A stretch of DNA of 30,531 bases from contig MPUH01000890.1 in NCBI GenBank assembly GCA_001970955.1, forward strand, positions 1-30,531, given 5' to 3'. The stretch is from Stentor coeruleus (taxonomy: Eukaryota; Ciliophora; Heterotrichea; Heterotrichida; Stentoridae). Under the pieces are notes generated by a model. It was given only the letters and a program-made list of their open reading frames with translations. It was not told the DNA's origin and searched no databases. The position numbers and the translations under genes are program-made. Below, one piece after another: positions 17,738 to 27,377 of this stretch (its first letter is position 1; each line of letters starts with the position of its first letter).

Positions 17738-20212
17738 TTAAATACTAATAATTTGGCCTTTAATAATCGGGGCAATAGCATTTCTAAGAGGAAGATTTTT
17801 GCACCTTATCGCGAAATTTGCTTGATTCCCACCCTGGACAATATTAACCATAAACATTACCAAACTATCAGAAAGCTGTCCTGCCCCAAGAATTTGTGTA
17901 GGAGACAAATCCTCTAGTTCTTGCGTACTATAAATCCTAAAAGCCCCACCAAGTATTAAAAATGAGCACATTTCTACAAGATTACTAAATGGGGCTAAAT
18001 TAATCACACAAGTATCTTCTTCAAAAACCATTTTTTTCCATTCCATCCATATACTTGTTGGTAATTCTTGTCTTGCTTCAATAAACCTAGCAATAGTCAG
18101 TGGTAATTTTAATACAATACTTTGTACAGCTTTCCATCTAATTTTTATAGACATTTTAGGCACTTTTCCTGTAACATCCACAAATTGTGCTTTGATCATC
18201 CTTGTCGCTTGGCTGTTTTGCCCAATTTCTTCAGTAGTTTTTAAAGGTTGCATCATCATAGGCATAGCTTCCATAGATACATCATTAAGCTCAGTTATAA
18301 TTTCAGTTATAGGCTCAATTAATTTATTTCCTATGAAAATATAACAAAAAATATCAAATGATTGCCTTTGAACTCGAAACCCAATTTGTAAAGTTTCAGT
18401 GTCTAAAAGCATACCCATTTCCATACAGTTTCCCATTCTATATGGTAATTCATTAGTAGGAATGATAATTTGAGATGATACTTCGATTTGAGATGGTGAA
18501 TCGAATAGATTAGGAAAATTAGATGAAGCTTGAGGCTCTGAGTTTTTTTTAGATCTTGGAGATAGGATAAAGTCCAAGTCAAAATCCAAAGGGTTTTGAT
18601 TTTCGAGTCTTTTCTCAGGGTTTTTAGATGCAGAAGGCCCTGAGTCAATACCAAAAAACAAGTCTGCTTTAGATTCTTCTTTTTTATTAATTATTACTTG
18701 TTTAGAAGCTTGGGCTTGTTTAACTTCATTTTCAAGTTTTTCAATTTGATTAAGAGCATTGCCTAGTAACTCTTTATGTTCTTTACACTTAGCAACTTTT
18801 TTTTGAGCTTTAGCAAGTTGTTCGTTTAAGCTTTCAATTTGGCTTGAAAGTACTTGATTACACTGTTTTAAGTTTTGTATAAGACTATCACGTTCTTTTA
18901 ATTGCTCTTTAGAAAAATCAAGAGCTTCTTTTAACTGTGAATTTTCAAGTATAATCACTGCAAGTGCCTGATTATTACTGTCTTGTTCTTGGATTTTGGC
19001 TTGAGGAAGCATACTTGATCCTATACTAGGTCTTTTAATAGGGTGTGTAGGGAACATATTTGAAGAACTTGGGAACATATTATCACTAGTCTGTGAAGGG
19101 GGAAACATATTTTTATTAGTTTGTGTTGGGAACATATTGCTACTGATTTGAGATGGAAACATACTGTTACTAGTTTGTGTTGGGAACATCTTACTGCCAC
19201 CTTCTATAGGGTTAAAGTTAATTGGCTGTGTAGCAAAAGTTGCTGGCCTTAGGTTTTGAGGAAGAGAAGCACGTTCAGAATTCCCTTGAGGTGCTAGATT
19301 CAGTTCAAAAAGGTCGAATTGTTGACTAGAAGGTCTTTCTGAATTGTTGGATGTATATGATGATGTAGACTGATGATGCCTTATTGGTGAATCGCTTATC
19401 GATTTATTACTCTCAGATTTCCTTTGAACTCGTTGGCCAGTGTTGTCTAATGCTGAAGTTATTCTGTCCATCAAAGTTAAAAGATAATCAACTTCCTCTG
19501 TATTGTTTATATTCATAGCGTCCTGCAAAGCACTTTCAACATGAACTTTTTGGGCTCGGAGCATCTGCAAATAATCTTGAGCCAAAGACTCATCTGTATT
19601 TTCCTCATAAAGCTTGAGAACATTCTCTACAGCATCAAACCCAGAAACTTTTTTTACAATTGGCACTTTTTTCTCTTCTTTGACTACTGGAATTTTCTGA
19701 ACTTGTTTTATAGGAAATCTGACACCTGAGTCTTTAAGCTTAATATAAGTAATATAAAAAACACTATCTGATTTATCTGGAGCTTTACCAAATTCCCCTG
19801 CCCATAGTTTTATATACTCTAATAATGTGTTTATAAATTCAATTGATGCTGAACGGTTTTCAAAAGAACTTGAACTTTCTTTTCCAAATAAACTCTCAGC
19901 CCTTAGTTCTAAGGCAAGTTCCTTTTTGTAGGATGCGAGAACTCCAAGCCGAGACATGATTTTTTTCTGTGTAAACATAAGGAAATTTACATTACCAACC
20001 ATCATACAAGCATTTAATAGCTTGAGAGATCTGAGCTTTTGAGGAGGGGGATTGTTTTTACTTTTAATGATTTTTTTGATCTGTGAAATGATATCTTTGC
20101 AGACACCTAGTTTGGCGTTTTTTGTCAGGTCGGCAAGAAGTGGAGACATTCTTTGGTACTCTTCTTCAGATATAATTGAGAATCTGACCATTTCAACTGG
20201 TTTATAGTTCAT
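17738..20212 (-). CDS. GGA-like adaptor: VHS/ENTH-like start, coiled coil, AP-2 alpha-type appendage
   Basis: 824 residues, ATG at 20210-20212. Residues ~5-165 are helical and resemble a VHS/ENTH superhelix (LLADLTKNAKLGVCKDIISQ, SLKLLNACMMVGNVNFLMF, EYIKLWAGEFG). Residues ~195-260 resemble a GAT three-helix segment. Residues ~341-400 contain six MFP repeats (MFPTQ, MFPSQ, MFPPSQ). Residues ~427-511 form a coiled coil. Residues ~586-824 match the bilobed AP-2 alpha appendage: LQIGFRVQRQ, FIGNK, VLKLPLTIARFIE, W-x2-WKKM, ILGAGQL and a final FAIRCKN. The protein should link clathrin coats or accessory factors to membrane cargo. The appendage call is the firmest; the VHS and GAT calls are from pattern only. 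Known GGA proteins have a different, gamma-type ear. Confidence 0.75.
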   Translation of the reverse strand: MNYKPVEMVRFSIISEEEYQRMSPLLADLTKNAKLGVCKDIISQIKKIIKSKNNPPPQKLRSLKLLNACMMVGNVNFLMFTQKKIMSRLGVLASYKKELALELRAESLFGKESSSSFENRSASIEFINTLLEYIKLWAGEFGKAPDKSDSVFYITYIKLKDSGVRFPIKQVQKIPVVKEEKKVPIVKKVSGFDAVENVLKLYEENTDESLAQDYLQMLRAQKVHVESALQDAMNINNTEEVDYLLTLMDRITSALDNTGQRVQRKSESNKSISDSPIRHHQSTSSYTSNNSERPSSQQFDLFELNLAPQGNSERASLPQNLRPATFATQPINFNPIEGGSKMFPTQTSNSMFPSQISSNMFPTQTNKNMFPPSQTSDNMFPSSSNMFPTHPIKRPSIGSSMLPQAKIQEQDSNNQALAVIILENSQLKEALDFSKEQLKERDSLIQNLKQCNQVLSSQIESLNEQLAKAQKKVAKCKEHKELLGNALNQIEKLENEVKQAQASKQVIINKKEESKADLFFGIDSGPSASKNPEKRLENQNPLDFDLDFILSPRSKKNSEPQASSNFPNLFDSPSQIEVSSQIIIPTNELPYRMGNCMEMGMLLDTETLQIGFRVQRQSFDIFCYIFIGNKLIEPITEIITELNDVSMEAMPMMMQPLKTTEEIGQNSQATRMIKAQFVDVTGKVPKMSIKIRWKAVQSIVLKLPLTIARFIEARQELPTSIWMEWKKMVFEEDTCVINLAPFSNLVEMCSFLILGGAFRIYSTQELEDLSPTQILGAGQLSDSLVMFMVNIVQGGNQANFAIRCKNLPLRNAIAPIIKGQIISI

Positions 20213-20423
20213 AGGTTATTATTATATTCGAGATTTTATTAGAAGTTATATATGGAAGATAATTATTATGTCAAATTGAATTATTATTATTGATGTATTT
20301 TAAAGTCATTTGAAGTATAAATCATTATTCTAGATATAAGTTTTTTATCCCTGCCTATTAACAGTTTTTTTTATTCTTATACATTTAATCTCTTTCGCAA
20401 AGAAAAGAAGTCATCTAATAAAT
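20213..20423. promoter_or_regulatory. Shared divergent promoter region
   Basis: 211 AT-rich bases separate the start codons of the adaptor-like gene (-) and the coiled-coil gene (+). Any promoter elements of both must lie here or in the genes. No specific motif was identified. Confidence 0.4.
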
Positions 20424-21845
20424 ATGAAAACCGAAGACACCTTCTCACTAACTTCAATCAAAGAGGATAGGACTAAAGGGATTAAAGTCACTGTCAACCC
20501 TCCTCCAGTCAAGCTCCCACAGATAAAAAGCCAACTATCATTTACAAAGGCCCCAAAGCCTGTAAAGAACTTAATAATCCCATCTACTTCCATACCAAAC
20601 ATGAAAAGAAATTCTCAGAACTCTGTGACACATGAATTGCTTAAAAGCATCACAGAGCGAGCCTCTCAGTAACATATACTCAGAGAAATAAATGACGTTT
20701 ATAAAAGTAAAGGCGATGAACTTTTAGACACTGTGCGTGCTCTTGAGAAATCCAAGCATGTGAAAACACTTATTAAAGATCTTCATGCCCATGTTATGAA
20801 GAAGAAAAATGAATACAATGGTTATGTCCATATAAAATTACAACTAAAAAGTGATATCAAGATGTTGGAGCAGAAACTTGCTGACTTGCTTGCTCCTGAG
20901 AAAACTGAGCAAGAACGTGAAAAGCGCATGGAACACTTGTCTAACCAATTTGATGATCTGCAGCAAAAAATAATGGAAGAAAGTTTGTATACTGAATGTT
21001 TGGAACATATGGCAGATATAAGGAAACAAAATTTAGATGCTGTTGAGGATCCAACAAGAAATCTAAGAAAGAGAATTATTCATGCCCAAATCACTAATCA
21101 AACACTTGATCGTGAGGCTGAACACCATGTCACAGTAGCCCGAACCGTAAAAATTCGACTGGCCAAACTACAGGAAATGATCAACACCCAGCGTGAATCA
21201 ATGCGAGAAACTTTAAACCAAGAACTAGCCAAATATGAAGAACGATGCAAAGCTGTAGCTTTTTATAGACAATCTCAACAAACCTGGTACAAACGTAGAG
21301 AACTCGAGACTAAAACTTCAGAAATTAAAGAACTTGAGACAATTGAAACTGAGCTAGTAAAAGAAAAAAATCTATTAAAAGAATTAGAAATAGCTCAAAT
21401 GACTGCTGCAGGAAAAGAGTTAAAAATAGCTGAAGCCTTAAAAAATACTAATTCACACTCTTTAAGTGATTTAAACCTTCAGCTTTTGCAATTGAAAGAG
21501 ACAAAAGAAAGTCTTATTAGCTTACAAAATGATTTAGAGCAACGAATATTAAAGCAAAAACAAGAGATTAACTTTTTAAATAATCAGTATCAGAAGGTTA
21601 CCTTGTCACAAATAGAGAAAGAAGAATATGGATATCATACTTTATATGCTTTAGAAACAAAACTTTCAAATCAAGATGCAGCATTGTATAATCATGAACT
21701 TACTCATGGAAGATTAAAAGAAATATGCTCAGCTGGGCTTCTTGGGCTACATAGGTTGATACAAAAAGTGGGCTTCATGGACGAGGGAAGGAGTTTTAGG
21801 TCTGTCAAAGAGGCCATTGAGTACCTTTGTGAAAGGATTTCTTAA
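20424..21845 (+). CDS. Coiled-coil protein (two exons), unrecognised
   Basis: Exon 1 is 20424-20668 and exon 2 is 20684-21845, joined over a 15-nt intron, giving 468 residues. Splicing makes ...ITERASQ run into EINDVYKSKGDELL and joins two frames that were otherwise cut off. The first ~75 residues are Pro/Ser/Thr/Lys-rich and likely disordered. About residues 85-430 are heptad-rich coiled coil with many Glu/Lys/Gln/Leu (e.g. LETIETELVKEKNLLKELE). The C-terminal ~40 residues form a compact helical tail (LLGLHRLIQKVGF, SVKEAIEYLCERIS). No enzyme motif is seen. Such proteins are common in axonemes, basal bodies and cortical fibres, but that role is inference. Confidence 0.85.
20669..20683 (+). 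other. 15-nt spliceosomal intron in the coiled-coil gene
   Basis: GTAACATATACTCAG, phase 2. Removal completes a Gln codon (CA+A) and keeps the frame open for 386 more codons. Retention gives an immediate in-frame TAA. A is at position 10. Confidence 0.9.
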
Positions 21846-22006
21846 GGCCATTTAGCTAAAATAATTAAGCTCATAAAGCTAAATATGCCTTATGGGGGCT
21901 AGCAAAGGGTTTTGAAATTATATAAAGAAGTATATACTTTAAAAAAATTACGATGAATTGTCCAAAATCCAAACTAAACCAACGGTATTGGATGAAAATT
22001 GCATAA

Positions 22007-22606
22007 ATGAACTCGAGCCAGAAAAAGCGCTCTGAGGAATCCTCTGAAGTTAGTTCGCCGAGCAGTACTCCTAAGAAAGGGGTTGGGACACCAGGAGGCA
22101 GACAGGAACACTCTTTAGGTGTTTTAACACAGAAGTTTTTAGATCTTCTCTTGAATTCTGATGAAAAAACTATCGACCTGAATCAGGCTGTGCATGTAAA
22201 CATTATTTAGATCCTAGGAGTGCCTAAAAGAAGAATATACGACATAACAAATGTCTTAGAAGGAGTTGGGCTAGTTGAAAAAAAATTAAAAAATCGAATC
22301 CAATGGGTTGGCGACTCTCTAGAAAATTCAGAAATCCTCGACCTTTTCCAAAGTCAAGAAGCAAATTTAGACTTCTGGACTAGAGAAATGGAAAGAAAAA
22401 TCGATGACTTGCTGGAGACTAACAAGGACTTGGCTTATTTGACTTTAGAAGACCTCCAAAACCTTCATGGAACTCAGAAAACTATGATCGCGATTAGATC
22501 TCCACCAGGAACATCAGTTGAGGTTGTCTCAGCATCACCACAGGAACAAGAAGTTAATCTACACTCAGAAACAGGTGAAATTCTTGTTCATTTCTTTTCT
22601 CAGTAA
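22007..22606 (+). CDS. E2F: E2F-family transcription factor (two exons)
   Basis: Exon 1 is 22007-22195 and exon 2 is 22211-22606, giving 194 residues. Residues ~35-97 are the winged-helix DNA-binding domain: [33 protein letters not shown] spanning the splice, then [15 protein letters not shown]. Residues ~105-145 are the coil that pairs with a DP partner. Residues ~155-194 match the marked-box core ([18 protein letters not shown]). E2F/DP dimers drive S-phase and, in multiciliated cells, ciliogenesis genes. In Stentor, E2F has been linked by published expression work to oral regeneration. The protein stops right after the marked box, so the usual C-terminal Rb-binding/activation segment is absent. 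Confidence 0.95.
22196..22210 (+). other. 15-nt spliceosomal intron in E2F
   Basis: GTAAACATTATTTAG, phase 0, lying inside the DNA-binding domain. Removal restores [18 protein letters not shown]. Retention gives an in-frame TAG. A is at position 10. Confidence 0.95.
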
Positions 22607-22836
22607 TATTAATAGAAATTTTAAAGGAGGTTTTTAATTGTTTTAGTTTTTTGAAGGAAATAATTGGTTTTTTTATTGGGATGGATGTTAAAGATAGGGG
22701 TTTTTAGGGGAAATTTATACTTAGAAACTTACAAAATTTGCTTTTTTTTTGTATGGCGCTATGATTGCTGTTAACCTAATATCAAAATAAAAAATCCTGA
22801 TTTTTGATATTTTTGCATTATTTTCTTCTAATATAA

Positions 22837-24780
22837 ATGGAATACTATTTCAAGAACTTTAACCCCACAGTAGAAATTCTTCGCAAATCAAACCGTGCAG
22901 TAATTTTAGCTCAATCAAACTTGTACTACGAAAACTGTAACATGCCTAAAGATTTTATCATAAAAATCTTCAAATCTGACTTCATTCCTCTTGAAATTTC
23001 CTTGCAAGTAGATCTTTGTCAGAAATCAAATATTATACTCAAAGTTTATGATTACTGGAAAAATGATGAGTATTTTTATTTGGCTATGGAATATTGTTTA
23101 AGAGGAGATTTGCATAGATACTTGATATTTTTAAATGGAGTTACTTTAGATTGGCCAATTGTTCTACAAAAATGCTATGAAGTATGTTTTACAGTAAATA
23201 TAATACATTCTTCTGGATATGCTCATAGAGATATAAAACCTTTGAATATTTATATAACAGAGAATTTTGAGTTTAAACTTGCTGACTTTGGAGAAGCTAA
23301 ATACATTGGAGATGATGATGGTAATACGGATTTTCATACAATTAGAGGAACACCTTATTATATGTCTCCTGAAGTCAAAAATAGACATGATAAAGTAGAA
23401 TTAATGAAAAATAACCCTTTTAGGGATGATATTTGGGGACTTGCTTTAACATTTATAGAAATAGCTATGGGGAAATTGTGTCCTGAAGTATCTAAAATGA
23501 ATAATGATGAACTTTGGGGGTTTTTAGCTAAAAATATACAGTGTTTTGGCAATTCTGAGAAGTTTGTGAAATTAATTTTTTGCATGATGCCTGCTGATTT
23601 ACAAGGTAAATTCTATACGGCAAACCAAGTTTTGAGAGTAATAGAAGGGCTTATCAACGATCTTAGTCAATATAATCAGCCAATAATAGCGCCTAATATT
23701 GTAAATCCGATTGTCGAAATTGAAAAAAATGCAGTTTATGAGTCAAGAACTCAGAAAAATCTTATTCCTAAAGTTGAAGAATATAAAATGCCTGATATAC
23801 CAACTGAGACTTTTAGAGTTCAAAAACCCCTTCCTGTGCCTGATATGATTAAAAAAAATGATGTTGAAACAAATAATGAAATTTTATATAAAATTGATAA
23901 TCAATCTGATAATAATTCCATAAGTGAAAGCGATTGTGAAAGCGATAGTGATTCAGTAAGTATTGATTTAGAAGAATTAATGAAACAAAATAAGGAAAAA
24001 AATACAAAAATAGAGGAAGATCCAATTGATAATTCTTATTGTAAAAAAAATAATGAGAAATTGAGTAGTGATAAATTTGAAACTGGAAATATTAAACAGT
24101 TTACTATAGAAAAACCTGGAATTAATTATTCTATTAAGCCTAATGCTGTCCAAACTGTTTTAATTGAAAGAAGTGGCTATGTAGAGCCACTCCAAAGCGT
24201 TCCAGGACGAAATACTTCAAAAATAGAAGATGTGCGATTTTTAATTGAATCTGTTCAAATCCCCCCAGCATTACCTCAATATGCATCCCAATCTGTCATT
24301 CTTCCAAGTATCCCTATTGACAACTGCTCAAAATGTAATCAAAAAATCAACGAACAATATGTCAAACTTGACTGTTCACATTTTTTCCATCGTGATTGTT
24401 TTAAAACTCATTATGAGTCTAAAATCGAAAAAGCTAAAAGACCTTCAGATATTGCTTGTATGAAATGTTTCAAATTGATTAATATAGAAAGTTTGTCAAA
24501 TATGAATTTCCTTGAAAAAAAAGCATTTATTCGGGCAAATGTTCTAAATTACTCAAATGCAGAAGTGAGGTGCGATAAATGTGGCAAAATATTAAAAAAA
24601 ACAATGATTAACCCAAAAAAACTTAAACCTGAAGATGCTAAATGTAAAGATTGCCAAAGAAAAATCTGTTCATTTTGTTCAGTAATTGGTGGGCATAGAT
24701 TTTCTTGCGATCTTTTTAATGATTATTTGAAAGGTAAATCAGATTTCAAACATTATTATAGATCTCCAGAACAAAAGTAG
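22837..24780 (+). CDS. Protein kinase fused to RING and IBR zinc fingers
   Basis: 647 residues, ATG 22837 to TAG. Residues ~10-275 are a Ser/Thr-type kinase: Lys43 (FIIKIF), HRDIKPLN with Asp132, DFGEA with Asp150, RGTPYYMSPEV and DIWGLAL. The Gly-rich loop is not recognisable. Residues ~275-490 are acidic and low-complexity (ESDCESDSDSVSIDLEE). Residues 497-544 make a RING-H2: C497-x2-C500-x12-C513-x-H515-x2-H518-x2-C521-x19-C541-x2-C544. Residues 579-624 follow the IBR pattern: C579-x2-C582, C603-x2-C606-x4-C611-x2-C614-x5-H620-x3-C624. RING-IBR suggests a ubiquitin ligase of RBR type, but the chain ends before any RING2 with its catalytic Cys. Both enzyme activities are inferred from motifs. 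Confidence 0.88.
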   Translation: MEYYFKNFNPTVEILRKSNRAVILAQSNLYYENCNMPKDFIIKIFKSDFIPLEISLQVDLCQKSNIILKVYDYWKNDEYFYLAMEYCLRGDLHRYLIFLNGVTLDWPIVLQKCYEVCFTVNIIHSSGYAHRDIKPLNIYITENFEFKLADFGEAKYIGDDDGNTDFHTIRGTPYYMSPEVKNRHDKVELMKNNPFRDDIWGLALTFIEIAMGKLCPEVSKMNNDELWGFLAKNIQCFGNSEKFVKLIFCMMPADLQGKFYTANQVLRVIEGLINDLSQYNQPIIAPNIVNPIVEIEKNAVYESRTQKNLIPKVEEYKMPDIPTETFRVQKPLPVPDMIKKNDVETNNEILYKIDNQSDNNSISESDCESDSDSVSIDLEELMKQNKEKNTKIEEDPIDNSYCKKNNEKLSSDKFETGNIKQFTIEKPGINYSIKPNAVQTVLIERSGYVEPLQSVPGRNTSKIEDVRFLIESVQIPPALPQYASQSVILPSIPIDNCSKCNQKINEQYVKLDCSHFFHRDCFKTHYESKIEKAKRPSDIACMKCFKLINIESLSNMNFLEKKAFIRANVLNYSNAEVRCDKCGKILKKTMINPKKLKPEDAKCKDCQRKICSFCSVIGGHRFSCDLFNDYLKGKSDFKHYYRSPEQK

Positions 24781-24902
24781 GTAATAAAGTAATTTATTCT
24801 AAAAATAAACTAAGACCTTTTACAAATATTATAACTTTCACCAATTATTCACACAAAATTCTCAACCCCTTCTAATTTTAAACTACAAAAACCATATCAT
24901 AT

Positions 24903-26039
24903 ATGTCTAAAAAGGACTCCAACATATTAGAACTCAAACTAGAAAGGGTTATAAAAAAGCGTCATACAAGTGACTTCAACAAAGACCTTAAACCAATTCC
25001 TAATCATCCAACCTCCGTTTCTCAGCTTTGGTCTTTACCTCCTGACCTAGTAACCCCAGACTACAACATCAGTGCTTCCTTCGGGAAAATGTATGTTGGG
25101 GAAAGCTTTACATCTTGTCTAAAAATCTCCAACATATCTCAAGCTGTCCTTGAAAGAGTACAAATCGCATGTACACTAAAGTATACAAATGCAAAAAGTT
25201 TACCATTGCTATTCCAAGCTGAAATCCCTAGATTGTTCCCAGATATGAGTAATAGATTTGCTTTTACTTTAAATGTAGATGCTCCAGACATATACTATTT
25301 AAATCTTCAAGCACACTTTTCTATAAAAGAAATAACTGAGCCTGTGACTGTGGCCAAGCTTTTTAAATTCGAAGCTAAAAAACCATTAGAGTTTTCTAGT
25401 AAAGTAACCAAAGCTGATGAAGGATTTATTGTCCAAACAAGGGTTATAAATCAATCGATATATACAGCAACTATAGATACTGTTGAGTTTATATCAAGTG
25501 GATCTTATAAAGTCATCCCTTATACTGTACTTAATGAATTATCAGTCTTTTATTCTTCAGAAGTTAGAAGCTTTCTTTATCATTTAATTGAAATCACCCC
25601 TATGCCATCGAATAATGAACTTGGAAGATTACTTATTACATGGCATAATAATACTGGGGATATTGGCACGGTTCCTTCAAATGCAATTTCCCATTCGCAT
25701 AAGTATGATAAAACTTTAAAAATAACGATCGAAAACAAGCCTAAGTATTTTTTGTTAGAAGAACCTACGAGTATCAATTTGAAGTTCACGAATTTGACTG
25801 CGAATTTTACTATGGAAGATGTGAAGATTGATATGAATGATAGTGCGATGAATAACTTTGTCATTACACCACTGGCACCAACGAATTTTGCTAGAATTAA
25901 ACCTCAGGAAACACAAAATTTACTTTGTGCAGTACTGCCTAAAGTACCTGGGATACATAAACTTGAGGGGATTAAAATTTATGCCGGGAAGAAAATGCTT
26001 GATTTTGAAGCTTCGATGATATGCATTAAGCCTAGCTAG
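24903..26039 (+). CDS. TRAPPC13: TRAPPC13-like trafficking complex subunit
   Basis: 378 residues, ATG 24903 to TAG 26037-26039. The TRAPPC13 (DUF974) signature is present early: LPQ/FG-like SASFGKMYVGESFTSCLKIS followed by an Ig-like beta-rich body (VERVQIACTLKY, FKFEAKKPLEFSSKV, FIVQTRVINQSIYTATIDTV). The paired 'FFKFQVLKPL'-type segment is FKFEAKKPLEF at ~155. The C-terminus holds a second beta-sandwich (LGRLLITWHN, PQETQNLLCAVLPKVPGI). The family belongs to TRAPP complexes that activate Rab GTPases in ER-Golgi traffic and autophagy. Length is near that of animal proteins (~417), so it is essentially complete. No intron or break is seen. Confidence 0.88.
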   Translation: MSKKDSNILELKLERVIKKRHTSDFNKDLKPIPNHPTSVSQLWSLPPDLVTPDYNISASFGKMYVGESFTSCLKISNISQAVLERVQIACTLKYTNAKSLPLLFQAEIPRLFPDMSNRFAFTLNVDAPDIYYLNLQAHFSIKEITEPVTVAKLFKFEAKKPLEFSSKVTKADEGFIVQTRVINQSIYTATIDTVEFISSGSYKVIPYTVLNELSVFYSSEVRSFLYHLIEITPMPSNNELGRLLITWHNNTGDIGTVPSNAISHSHKYDKTLKITIENKPKYFLLEEPTSINLKFTNLTANFTMEDVKIDMNDSAMNNFVITPLAPTNFARIKPQETQNLLCAVLPKVPGIHKLEGIKIYAGKKMLDFEASMICIKPS

Positions 26040-26276
26040 TTTAAGTAGTTTTAGTTGATGATTTGACATAGTTTTTGATGTGTTTTTTTGGGGATGTAAT
26101 GATATCATGAAGATAGTTTTTGTTATGTTTTAAGCTATATAGATTATTTAATAACTATGATAATTACTTAATTATAAAAGATGCTAAAACTGGTTGATAT
26201 ATTTTATTGGAAAATAATTTGATAAAGATATAGGTAAATATTACTATAAAAAGGTGAAGGATTTAACCATAATAAT

Positions 26277-27377
26277 ATGGAAAAGTCTTACTCAGTCCAG
26301 ACATTGGATACTGAATTATTTCAACTCCAATTTATAAATGAAAATGATTTTGCTGAAGCAATCGAAGAGATCACTGGAATACTAACAGTATGTCAAGACT
26401 ATTATATTTCAGGAATTCAAACCCAACTTGAAGACATAAAAAATTTTACAGTTAATCATATAAGTATCATCAATAAGGAAATTCCTGCAAGTCGATTTAA
26501 CATCTCAACTCCTTCAGGTCTAATCCGTGTACGTATTGCAAACCCAAATCATAAAAATCTAAAATCATTACTTTTATCATTCAACATAGAATGTAAAAAC
26601 AAAAATCTTATCTTTCCTTTAGACCAAATAAGTTTTTACTACGGAGATACCTTTATGACTAATAATTTTCCATTATCTAATATCTCACATGACTCAACAA
26701 TAAATCTTATCCTCCATCCTGCTTACCCTTCACAAATACCCATAAGAATAATTGTTACAACAAAAACTGGAAAAAGTTTTGAAATATGTCTTTATGAAAC
26801 ACAGAAAATAAGTCAAATAAAAGAAGAAATTCAAAATATAATAGGAATACCACCAGATCAACAAAGATTAATCTATGAACAAATGCAACTTAGTGATGAA
26901 AAGACATTATCTTATTATAATATGTGTGATAAAAGTGAAGTAACTCTTGCTCTAAGTTTAAGAGGAGGTGGTGGTCCTAGAGGATTTAGTTTTAACGGAA
27001 TGAGTAATGAGGTAAAGATAAAATTCTCAGAAAATGCTCCTGATTGGAGAATTGTCCGACCAGGGATTTCTTTTTGTGGTATTTGTATGAATATTAAATG
27101 TAGAGCTTATAATGATAATATTATATCAAATTCTGGGCTAGGGGTTTTTGATGTTAATAGACAAGTAGGGATAATAGTTTGTCCAATATGTGAAAATGTG
27201 ATTAGTAGAGTGAGAAACTGTGGGTTTTATATGGCTGAGTGGAAGTATTTTGGTATTGATAGTGGGGGGATTGAAAGGAGAGGTAGTGGGAGAGCTTATG
27301 AAGATAAATATAGCACATTTTTAGATGGAGATAATCAACAATGGAGGGTTTTAAGAATTGCTGTGTGGCAAAAATAA
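26277..27377 (+). CDS. Ubiquitin-domain protein, tandem paralogue 1
   Basis: 366 residues. Three beta-grasp-like segments come first: ~1-75 and ~76-153 (divergent, by pattern) and 156-231, a 76-residue ubiquitin domain (IRIIVTTKTGKSFEI ... IGIPPDQQRLIY ... LSLRGG) with Gly230-Gly231. Ile44-type and Arg42-type residues are kept, but the Lys48 position is Met. After the Gly-Gly is a Gly-Gly-Pro linker and a ~130-residue domain with C-G-I-C-x4-C near residue 263 and CPIC near 304, then WKYFGIDS and QWRVLRIAV at the end. The four conserved Cys positions suggest a zinc site. Cleavage after Gly231 could free a ubiquitin-like module, but this is inference. Paralogues follow on the same strand. Confidence 0.9.
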   Translation: MEKSYSVQTLDTELFQLQFINENDFAEAIEEITGILTVCQDYYISGIQTQLEDIKNFTVNHISIINKEIPASRFNISTPSGLIRVRIANPNHKNLKSLLLSFNIECKNKNLIFPLDQISFYYGDTFMTNNFPLSNISHDSTINLILHPAYPSQIPIRIIVTTKTGKSFEICLYETQKISQIKEEIQNIIGIPPDQQRLIYEQMQLSDEKTLSYYNMCDKSEVTLALSLRGGGGPRGFSFNGMSNEVKIKFSENAPDWRIVRPGISFCGICMNIKCRAYNDNIISNSGLGVFDVNRQVGIIVCPICENVISRVRNCGFYMAEWKYFGIDSGGIERRGSGRAYEDKYSTFLDGDNQQWRVLRIAVWQK

